Assembly: GCA_031289235.1 (NCBI GenBank) | Contig: JAITPU010000044.1 | Span: 1-20,785, forward strand | Source of the DNA: Eubacteriales Family XIII. Incertae Sedis bacterium | GTDB lineage: Bacteria; Bacillota; Clostridia; Peptostreptococcales; Anaerovoracaceae | DNA length: 20,785 bases | Direction of reading: 5' to 3' | Part shown: positions 15,089 to 20,785 of the stretch, one piece after another | Layout of the letters: each line of letters begins with the position of its first letter | How positions within the stretch are numbered: position 1 is the stretch's first letter | Notes under the pieces: generated by a model | Database searches by the model: none | What the model saw: only the letters and a program-made list of their open reading frames with translations | Told to the model about the DNA's origin: nothing | Translations under genes and position numbers: made by a program

Positions 15089-15120
15089 TATCTATTTGAT
15101 ATTTTATTAACAATTAATAA
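15087..15120. promoter_or_regulatory. Two abutting 17-bp perfect dyads and a Rex-like operator
   Basis: AATATC-N5-GATATT (15087-15103) is followed directly by TTATTAA-N3-TTAATAA (15104-15120), both perfect. On the minus strand TTGTTAATAAAATATCAA (15096-15113) matches 12 of the 14 fixed positions of the Rex consensus TTGTTAANNNNTTAACAA. The first dyad overlaps the -35 candidate. An operator role is inferred. Confidence 0.45.
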
Positions 15121-15253
15121 AACCTGACTGCCAGAGAAGCTTTTTTTAGATTCACGGCGAGGTTCACAGTGTTTATGGCAACTTGGCAAAATCAGCATTT
15201 TGGCGCCAACAGTCTTGTGTATGTCGCCCCTTAAAATTCAGCGTTAGCCGGAT

Positions 15254-15299
15254 AATATGAACCAACGTGATTTCATTCCGGCCTTTGCCGGTTCATATT
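15254..15299 (-). terminator. Stem-loop across the stop codon of the surface-protein gene
   Basis: Perfect 10-bp arms AATATGAACC (15290-15299) and GGTTCATATT (15254-15263) enclose a second hairpin, CCGGC-AAAG-GCCGG. The 5' arm is coding and the TGA stop lies in the loop region. No clear U-tract follows. A terminator or mRNA 3'-end stabiliser is possible. Confidence 0.45.
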
Positions 15300-15923
15300 T
15301 GGCGGTTGCCTCTCGCCGCCGCCCATTCCGCCACCGCCCATTCCACCGCCGCCCATTCCGCCACCGCCCATTCCGCCACCGCTAGTTCCGCCACCGCCCA
15401 TTCCACCGCCGCCCATTCCACCGCCGCCCATTCCGCCACCGCCCATTCCGCCGCCGCCGGTTCCGGCAGTCGCAGCTGTGATAAGCACTGCCCCACTGTA
15501 AATTTCATAGCTTTCGCCGCTTTTTATATCCGGTGAAGATAGGACAAGATACCTGCAATCAAGGAACGGCGTGAAAGCGATCAGCGTTTTGCCGCTGTTC
15601 TGAACGCTGATCTCACTGTTTGCCGGAACGTTTACGTCCATGTAGACATAGCTTTGCGTGGAATTTCCGCCTGGAGCGCCGCCGATCCCCGTCCCGCCGT
15701 AGATAATTGTCCCGCCGGTAAACTCAATGGTTCCGTTCGCATCTATCGCCCCGTCACCCTTGGCGTTGATGAGCGAAACGACATTGCCTCCGCTGATGTT
15801 GATACTGCCATTTGAATCGAGGCCGTCCCCATTCGCCTGAACCGTCACATTGCCTCCGCTGATGTTTATGGAATAGCCGTTAGACGCCGAAAAGTTGTCC
15901 CCGCCAAAACGTCCGCCTTCCAT
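15273..15923 (-). pseudogene. C-terminal part of a frameshifted secreted carbohydrate-binding-type protein (Gly/Met repeat tail)
   Basis: This 216-codon open frame continues the protein encoded at 15880-17466 in another reading frame. It begins inside the repeat region with no signal peptide. Seen: further ISGG strands (INISGGNVTVQANGDGLDSN, INISGGNVVSLINAKGDG), matching the beta-helical pattern of the upstream part; a globular stretch near residues 75-140; then about 45 residues of GGGGM repeats and a short Pro/Asn/Arg tail. Joined to the upstream part it makes a protein of about 730 residues. The ATG at 15923 is probably not a real start: there is no Shine-Dalgarno sequence. If the frameshift is a sequencing error, this is simply the end of one gene. 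Confidence 0.75.
15321..15455 (-). repeat. Nine 15-bp tandem repeats encoding GGGGM units
   Basis: The plus-strand unit is gcccattccgccacc with a few transitions at two positions, nine copies in direct tandem; the fifth copy is changed (gctagttcc) so that Met becomes Thr-Ser. In the gene's frame each unit gives Gly-Gly-Gly-Gly-Met-like pentapeptides. It is a coding minisatellite and may vary in copy number. Confidence 0.9.
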
Positions 15924-17466
15924 AATTGCCGTCGCTGCCGCCCGCCGCGTTGATTCCGTCGTCCGACGCCACGATATTGGCTATCCCGCCCGATATATTG
16001 ATGTTTGCGGCTTCCAGACCTTCATAGGATTTTGTGACTGCGATGTTGCCGCCGTCGACGTTCAATTCTTTGTCGGCATGTACGCCGTCGTCTCCGGTTG
16101 AAAGCGCAAATTCACCGCCGCTGATGTAAATGCTGCCATTTGCGTGAACCGCGTCGTCCGCGCTGTCGATGGCAAAACGCCCTTCGGTGATGACGACGTC
16201 CCCTGTCGCCTTCATGCCCTTATAGCTGTCTGACGTGCTGTCGGAAGATGTGATGGTCTGCGCCTCTGAAACACCACCGCCCGCCGTTACGTGAAATTCA
16301 CCGCCGGAAACGCGCAGATTAGTGTCCGCCTGTATGCCGTCGTGCCCCGACACGATTGTTATTGCGCCGCCCGCAATGGCGATCCAGCCCTTGTCCGCGT
16401 CTTCCTCGTTATTGGTCTGTATGCCGTCGTTGCCCGAACGGATGTTGAGGTCGCCGCCCAAGACAGTCACGGAGTCATTTCCGCGCAAACCGTGGTTCGC
16501 GGCGTTCACGGCAATCGCGCCGCTGACCACCAGCAGATTGTCTTTCGCGCCAATGCCGTTGTTGAACCCCGCGTTTACGGTCAACGCGCCCGTGCCGTTG
16601 ATTGTCAGATCATTCTTGGCAAAGACCGCCGCGTTGGGTTCCTGTTCGGCCTCGTCTCTATATGCAAAGCCCGTTCCGCCGTCGGTTAGATTGTTTTGCG
16701 TTCCGGCGGCCAAGATGAGGATCAGCTTGCCGCATTTGGAAGCGTCAATCGGCGCGCCCTTGCCGTTGGTTATGTCCGCGCTGTTCAGCACGATCCGCAC
16801 TAAGTCGTCTTTTGTGGCGGCTACCGCGATCTGGCCGTCCAAGAGAGAGCCGCTGACCACATAAGTCCCCGCCTCCGTTATGGTGACGACGCTTCCCGCC
16901 GCCGTCGCGCCTGCTCCGTCAATGGAAACCGAGGACTGGTTCAAGTTTATTTTCGTAGCGGCGGAGTCCCAACTGCTGTCCAAATCCTCTTCAGCAACCG
17001 CAGGCGCCGTCGTGTCGCTTGATACGATTCGCACGGTGCGGGTTTCCTCCGACCACTCCACCTGCGCGCCCAAAGCCTCGCCTACAAAGCGCAACGGCGC
17101 CAACGAGCGGGAGTCCACTATGAGGGCGGGGACATCCAAGGCCATTGCCGCGCCGTTTTTATACGCCACGGAGTCGCCGATGGCGAGCGTGATCTTGGTG
17201 TCCCCCTTGGCCGCGGTCACGGTATTGGTCGCGTCGTCCCAGCCGATTTGAGCGCCAAGCGCCTCAAATATGCCTCGCATGGGAACCATGGTTCGCCCGT
17301 TGATGATCTGCGCGGGAACGTCGAAAGTAAGTTCTGCGCCGTTCAATATCACGCGCACGTTTTCTTCCTCCCCCACTGCCGCAGCGTAGTTCGCGAAACT
17401 CAAAACGAACAAAGCCAGCATAAGCGCCAGACCTGCGATTTTAGAGAATTTTTTATGAATTGCCAT
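15880..17466 (-). pseudogene. Secreted copper-amine-oxidase-N/carbohydrate-binding beta-helix protein, N-terminal part (frameshifted)
   Basis: A 528-codon frame that loses its proper continuation near 15920. A signal peptide is clear: KK at 5-6, a hydrophobic core at about 9-26 and AAA before a likely cleavage near residue 30. Next come two copper-amine-oxidase N-domain-like repeats (about 36-150) with GRTMVPMRGIFEALGA and SRSLAPLRFVGEALGA. These modules occur in many secreted Firmicute proteins and do not imply copper. Then a long repeat region follows with patterns such as ISGG, VNAGFNNGIGAKDNL, SGNDGIQTNN and DDGVHADKELNVDGGN, which predicts a right-handed beta-helix of the carbohydrate-binding DUF4353 type. 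The start has TAAGGAGG upstream that overlaps the stop of the preceding gene, so it is in the VTC-DUF4956 operon. The last 15 codons are out-of-frame. Confidence 0.8.
15918..15932 (-). other. Frameshift site within the surface-protein gene
   Basis: The frame coding GINAAGGSDGN runs into AAT TAT GGA AGG. Dropping one T (AATTATGG to AATATGG) gives N-M-E-G-G-R-F-G-G and restores the repeat-protein frame. No homopolymer or known slippery motif is present, so a one-base insertion or a sequencing error is more likely than programmed frameshifting. Confidence 0.7.
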
Positions 17467-17479
17467 GTGCGTTGCCTCC

Positions 17480-18169
17480 TTAAAATTCAGCCTTTGCAGG
17501 AACGTCCAGAATCAGTGTGATGTTCAGGTTCCCGTTTCGGCAGCGAAGTTCGTCGATGAAGTCCTTTTCGTTGATCCCGCTTTTTGTTACGACTGAGTAG
17601 TTGAGTTCGTAAAGACTTCCCAAATCTGCGGTTTTAACCCGCCGCAATTTGGAGGACAGGGCGTATTTCCGCATTATGTCGTCAAAAACGTTCTGGAAAT
17701 TGAGATTTTCAGGGATCGTAATTTTGAGGATTTTCTCAGCGCCTTTGGGCCTCCCGTATTTGAAAATCTCCAGCAGCGCCATGACGCCGCACAGCGTAAG
17801 CCCCACCATCGCCGCGTACAGAATGAAACCCATGCCGGCGGCGAGACCAATAGCCATGGAAAACAGGACATAGGTGATGTCTTTTGGGTCGCCCGCCGCG
17901 CTGCGGAAACGAATGATGGAAAAGGCTCCGGCCAAGGAAAACGCCCGCGCCACGTTGTTGCCCACCAACAAGATGATAATCGCGACGACGGCGGGGAGCA
18001 GCACAAGCGTGAGCGCGAAACTCTGAGACGGCGTTTTAGTTTTATGTGTTTTCATGTACAGGAAGCTGAGGAGCAAGCCCAGAGCGAGCGCTGTTCCCAG
18101 CGCCGCGAACAGCCCCGGAAGGTTGATCGCCGTTTCAGTGACCGTCCCGGTGAAAATAGATTCAAACAT
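17480..18169 (-). CDS. DUF4956-family membrane protein
   Basis: A 229-residue protein. The N-terminal half is membrane: hydrophobic segments near 18-40, 52-75 and 100-135. The family-defining loop VGNNVARAFSLAGAFSIIRF with RSAAGDPKD lies between the second and third. The C-terminal half (about 140-229) is soluble with alternating charge, and looks like a small cytoplasmic alpha/beta domain. Function is unknown for the family. Genes of this type are repeatedly found next to VTC-domain and CotH/carbohydrate-binding genes, exactly as here. It starts 17 bases after the VTC gene and ends 13 bases before the secreted-protein gene, so the three are one operon. A role in handling or exporting the VTC product is inference. 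Confidence 0.85.
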   Translation of the reverse strand: MFESIFTGTVTETAINLPGLFAALGTALALGLLLSFLYMKTHKTKTPSQSFALTLVLLPAVVAIIILLVGNNVARAFSLAGAFSIIRFRSAAGDPKDITYVLFSMAIGLAAGMGFILYAAMVGLTLCGVMALLEIFKYGRPKGAEKILKITIPENLNFQNVFDDIMRKYALSSKLRRVKTADLGSLYELNYSVVTKSGINEKDFIDELRCRNGNLNITLILDVPAKAEF

Positions 18170-18186
18170 GATGTCCCCCCCCTGAC

Positions 18187-18981
18187 TTATTGGGCGATTG
18201 CCGCCGCGAATGTTTTTGCCTGCGCCGGAAACGGCATTATCTCCGGGATGAAAAATATCCTTCGCTCTCGTCCGCGTTTGAGCATTCGCTTGTACTCTGT
18301 TCCGTATTTGGAGAAGCTGACCGGGTAAACCTTATTTTCCGAAAGCAGGCGGCAGAGCCAAACCGGGATGCTCTGCGCCACCTTGATTTCCATGATCAGA
18401 GAATCCGCGTCAATGAGTTGTTCGCCGTAAGCCCCGGATTCAAGCCGCAGATCGTACCGCCGCGTTTGGATGTTCGTGTCAAAAGAAACGCGGAGATCAT
18501 GCCGGCCGATCCCGAAATACGCCAAGCGGTCGTAGGAGATGCAAAGCGCCGGTTTCACCGTGTTACTCTCCAAGATGCTGACGATTTCGCGCAGCACCTG
18601 TTCGTTCATGTACGACTGCGGCGCGGGTATGATCCCGTCATGCAGGAAAGCGTACGCCTCATCCGGTTTCAAGGCGCTGCGCCGTTTATTCACAAGTTTG
18701 TTCACCTTCTTTTTTATTTCCACATAGACTTTTGAATCGCTGCCCGGAACGCCATATGACCGGAGCCGCAGTTTCTCTTTGTACTTTGGCTTTGACAGCG
18801 ATGTGCGTATCAGATGGCTGTCCTCGGTGTCGTAATAGATGTTGGCTATGGAATACGTCCCGCGCTGTTTGTTATGCGCGTCAAGCTCCATATAGTCAGA
18901 CAGCCTGCAACAAATCCGCGAGAATGTTTTCTCGTTGATCAGATATTTGTTTTCATATCGGTTAAAGATTTCGATTGCCAT
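18187..18981 (-). CDS. VTC-domain protein, polyphosphate-polymerase-like
   Basis: A 264-residue protein with the VTC tunnel-fold pattern of the eukaryotic vacuolar polyphosphate polymerase. Seen in order: RYENKYLI (8-15), IYYDT (48-52), basic strand KYKEKLRLRSYG (66-77), YVEIKKK (86-92), VNKRR (97-101), ISYDRLAYFG, a strand with LRVSFD, the acidic LIMEIKV and SFSKYGTEYKRML at the end. The alternating Lys/Arg and Glu residues match the phosphate- and metal-binding tunnel lining. The bacterial proteins lack the SPX domain and membrane anchor. I chose the ATG at 18981, which follows GGTGG at a short distance; upstream ATGs at 18993 and 19029 add residues outside the family. Polyphosphate synthesis is inferred from homology; the true bacterial product is not established. 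Confidence 0.85.
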   Translation of the reverse strand: MAIEIFNRYENKYLINEKTFSRICCRLSDYMELDAHNKQRGTYSIANIYYDTEDSHLIRTSLSKPKYKEKLRLRSYGVPGSDSKVYVEIKKKVNKLVNKRRSALKPDEAYAFLHDGIIPAPQSYMNEQVLREIVSILESNTVKPALCISYDRLAYFGIGRHDLRVSFDTNIQTRRYDLRLESGAYGEQLIDADSLIMEIKVAQSIPVWLCRLLSENKVYPVSFSKYGTEYKRMLKRGRERRIFFIPEIMPFPAQAKTFAAAIAQ

Positions 18982-19179
18982 GTGGTCCACCATTCCCTTT
19001 CTGTGATTCGTATTCAGTATGACGACCAATTATGGCGGAAAAATGTACTTCAAGGGACAAGATAAAGGCAGTTGCGCGTGAAGCTGAAATAAGGCGGCGC
19101 GCCACTTAATACGCGTAGGAAAGAACTTTAGAACTGTTTTATCAAGGGTATTTTGGTTCTTACCAAAGTTACTTGACAA

Positions 19180-19330
19180 TTATGTGCCAAGCCACAACGC
19201 AACGTCGGCGGATTCCCGCGATTCAAGAACGTCAATCACACGCCTCGTGTCGATGTCAAACTGAACTGACTTCAAGCGAAATCCTGACAATCTCATCCGT
19301 CAGTCTCCGGCTTCGCTTCCCTTTTTTGAA
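19180..19330 (-). pseudogene. Decayed ISL3-family transposase remnant (internally deleted)
   Basis: On the minus strand one frame reads RSRRLTDEIVRISLEVSS, typical of the region before the catalytic domain of ISL3 transposases. A few bases later a different frame reads VQFDIDTRRVIDVLESRE followed by SADVALWLGT and a stop; this resembles the ISL3 segment around 'VIVDLETRRVIDLL.DR....WL'. In intact ISL3 proteins the two are far apart, so an internal deletion has joined them, with a frame change. No terminal inverted repeats were found. It is a fossil, not a working gene. The identification comes from short matches by eye. Confidence 0.55.
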
Positions 19331-19353
19331 AGCTATCCTCGAAACAGATAATT

Positions 19354-19382
19354 TTTACAAATTCCGCGTAGCGTAGTATAAT
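19354..19382 (+). promoter_or_regulatory. Sigma-70-type promoter for the DUF262 gene
   Basis: TTTACA (19354-19359) and a perfect TATAAT (19377-19382) with a 17-base spacer, on the plus strand, at the edge where the base composition turns AT-rich. The predicted leader before the start at 19520 is about 130 bases. Confidence 0.65.
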
Positions 19383-19519
19383 AAGTTGTTGATATAATTG
19401 AATGAGATATTCGGTTATGGGTTTGGAAAACAGGACAATTGAACCATCCCCTTTCGTCTCTGCAAACAACAAGTATAGATGGCTATGAAATGAGTATTGT
19501 TAAAGGAGAGTGTATAGCC

Positions 19520-20704
19520 ATGAATTATACTGACCGAATTTTACCCACAAACAAAGGCTTGACAACCTATCTTGATGAGTTGAAGTCCTTTAACTATCAG
19601 ATTCCAACCTTTCAACGTGATGTTGTTTGGGAATCTGAAAATGTAAAAAAACTTTGGGATAGTATTTATAAGTTTTATCCTTTAGGCAGTATCCTTGTTT
19701 GGAAAACAGACTTGAAGCTCCAAAACCATAGGCACATTGGTGGGCATCAAATTACAGACCCAAATTTCAGCAGGACAGAATATCAGTATATTCTTGATGG
19801 GCAACAACGAACAACCTCGCTTTTGACTTCGTTGTATGGCGGTAAAATTGAACGCAAACCAGATTTTAATCCTCAGCTCTATGTGGATTTGACTATCCCT
19901 ATTGATAACGACACAGATGACGAAAGCTACAAAAATCGATTTTTGTTTTGGAGTGACATTGATGACAAGAATGGGGAAATAAGGGCGAATATTGGTAAGA
20001 AAAAACGATATGACGGGGGATTGGTCGTAAAACTCATTGATGTAAAAAACAACTATAATGACGTTCAAAAAAAAGCATTTGACAGCGACAGCGTAAATAA
20101 AGATTTTAATCATCCTATTTTAGCTGAACTGTCAAAAATCAAAGGCGTTCTTGATAATTATAGGATTTCGTTTATTGAAGTAAAAGGTATTCAAGTTGCA
20201 GAAGTTTGCCAAATATTTGAACGAATAAATCGGGCAGGAAAGCCGTTAGATATTTTTGATATTGTTGTAGCCAAAACTTTCAAGCCAACAATAGACGACG
20301 GCAGCGGATTTTATCTTCGAGATCTAATTGACGATTTCAAACATCAAAACAATAGTGCGTTTTTAAACATTAGCGACCTTGACTACCTGCAAACATTAGC
20401 GATAATTATTAAATATCATATTCCTAATAGCGGAGTAAGCAATATTACTGACCGATACTTAAATGAAATTAAAACCGAATATATTCTGTCGGTGTGGGAC
20501 GATACAAAAAGAGCCATACTGAAAACTTTTGATTTTTTTGAAAATCACTTACACATAAAGACACCTCACTTAATACCTTTTCGTTACTTCTACTTTACAA
20601 TCACATCGTATTTTTATAAGAATAATGCGCCAGACTATAATTTATTGAAGAAATATTTTTGGTACAACAGCTTTCATAATGACGATCTACTTAGGTCGTG
20701 TTGA
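19520..20704 (+). pseudogene. DUF262 (GmrS-like) gene, 3' end cut off by an IS insertion
   Basis: An AT-rich gene unlike its GC-rich neighbours in base and codon use, which suggests recent transfer. The 394-residue product has the DUF262 hallmarks IPTFQRDVVW (28-37), YILDGQQRTTSL (90-101) and IFERINRAGKPLDIFD in the second half. In GmrSD-type restriction enzymes DUF262 is the nucleotide-dependent half and a DUF1524 HNH nuclease follows; here the frame ends abruptly with residues (RSC) supplied by the end of an insertion sequence. The C-terminal part, including any nuclease, is therefore missing or lies beyond the IS. The start is the ATG at 19520; AAAGGAG is 12 bases upstream, a little far. 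The frame is open upstream to a TTG at 19439 and an ATG at 19490, which are alternatives. Probably a defence-type gene, now broken. Confidence 0.8.
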
Positions 20705-20785
20705 CATTAATTAAGCCAAATAGTAATGAAGGTAAATTGAATGAAGGCGAGGAAGATCACATCGGTTTTGTCATAGCGTGTACAG
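20694..20785 (-). mobile_element. One end of an IS5-family insertion sequence (continues beyond the window)
   Basis: The transposase fragment, and the abrupt end of the DUF262 frame, mark an IS boundary near 20694. The sequence at the junction is CTTAG (20690-20694), which fits the CTNAG target of some IS5 subgroups with TNA duplication, and the IS then begins GGTCGTGTTGACA. The other end and the duplicated target lie outside, so the exact boundary is an estimate. Confidence 0.65.
20707..20785 (-). CDS. IS5-family transposase, last 25 residues (partial)
   Basis: Reading the minus strand into the TAA at 20707-20709 gives TRYDKTDVIFLAFIQF followed by TFITIWLN and stop. The Thr-Arg-Tyr-Asp-Lys block followed by a hydrophobic C-terminal helix is the usual ending of IS5-family (IS427/IS1031-like) DDE transposases. 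The rest of the gene lies to the right of the window. The stop is 13 bases from the presumed IS end, as is common for compact insertion sequences. Confidence 0.75.
   Translation of the reverse strand, partial: CTRYDKTDVIFLAFIQFTFITIWLN

Larger units (their letters stand above)
15002..15272. other. Non-coding AT-rich interval upstream of the thiolase gene
   Basis: No supported gene. The part nearest the thiolase (15061-15120) is strikingly AT-rich and carries a promoter candidate and two abutting dyads. The part near the surface-protein gene has an imperfect hairpin at 15184-15208 (TTGGC-AAAAT / ATTTT-GCCAA with a bulge) of unknown meaning. Confidence 0.6.
18982..19519. other. Long interval with transposase debris, between the VTC operon and the DUF262 gene
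   Basis: No intact gene. It contains an ISL3-like transposase remnant (19180-19330), a small hairpin TTTGGT-TCTT-ACCAAA (19152-19167), and the plus-strand promoter at 19354-19382 followed by a leader of about 130 bases. I find no convincing promoter for the VTC operon in it. Confidence 0.55.

Noticed and set aside
15321..15455. Tandem repeats as a possible CRISPR array
   Set aside because: The units are contiguous 15-mers without spacers, and they are in frame with a protein tail.
15267..15536. Plus-strand frame coding HSATAHSTAAHS-like repeats
   Set aside because: It is only the complement of the GGGGM-coding 15-bp repeats; no ribosome binding site or other support.
15920..15932. Programmed frameshifting in the surface-protein gene
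   Set aside because: No slippery heptamer, stop-codon context or downstream pseudoknot that I could recognise; a simple one-base indel explains it.
19173..19178. TTGACA as a plus-strand promoter box
   Set aside because: No -10-like hexamer occurs at 16-18 bases; the better promoter is at 19354-19382.
18982..19180. Promoter for the VTC operon
   Set aside because: Several weak pairs of boxes were tried on the minus strand, such as CATAAT near 19030, but none has a suitable -35 at the right distance.

Overview
The window looks like a chromosomal segment of a GC-rich anaerobic fermentative bacterium. Evidence is an Ech-type energy-converting [NiFe] hydrogenase with its maturation genes, a biosynthetic-type acetyl-CoA acetyltransferase and an amino-acid/polyamine-type APC permease. 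A member of Synergistota or a Gram-negative-type Firmicute would fit, but no 16S rRNA or other decisive marker is present, so this is inference. Apart from the right-hand end, every gene lies on the minus strand and reads from high to low coordinates.

Region 1 (1-7494, minus): a tight hydrogenase operon in transcription order echA-echB-echC-echD-echE-echF-hypA-hypB-hypF. It holds a NuoL-like and a NuoH-like membrane subunit, NuoB-, NuoC- and NuoD-like subunits, a two-cluster ferredoxin-like subunit, the HypA and HypB nickel-insertion proteins, and the first 395 residues of HypF, cut by the left window edge. The complex should couple ferredoxin oxidation and H2 production (or the reverse) to ion translocation. 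EchE stops right after its C-terminal Cys-x2-Cys motif, so it needs no maturation endopeptidase, and none is seen.

Region 2 (7495-9575): an APC-family permease gene. A large stem-loop straddles its stop codon just before echA. Upstream of the permease is a consensus promoter followed at once by an intrinsic-terminator-like hairpin.

Region 3 (9575-12000): the classic ffs-dnaX-ebfC-recR cluster, driven by a near-consensus promoter. The SRP RNA gene is bracketed by a perfect 15-bp inverted repeat, which would extend its hairpin into a long duplex in the precursor. dnaX is short (370 codons) and recR probably starts at CTG.

Region 4 (12089-15272): a thiolase gene and glnS (glutaminyl-tRNA synthetase), probably one transcript. 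The AT-rich region upstream of the thiolase has two abutting perfect dyads and a Rex-like 18-mer (12/14 match).

Region 5 (15273-18981): a three-gene set of a VTC-domain (polyphosphate-polymerase-like) protein, a DUF4956 membrane protein, and a secreted protein with copper-amine-oxidase-like N domains, beta-helical ISGG repeats and a GGGGM-repeat tail. The last gene is split by a one-base frameshift. The set suggests an inside-to-surface polyphosphate or cell-surface system of unknown function, and is the most interesting uncharacterised module here.

Region 6 (19000-20785): accessory DNA. It holds a decayed, internally deleted ISL3-like transposase remnant, then an AT-rich plus-strand DUF262 (GmrSD/restriction-like) gene with its own consensus promoter. 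That gene's 3' end is cut off by an IS5-family insertion sequence, of which only the transposase C-terminus and one end lie inside the window.
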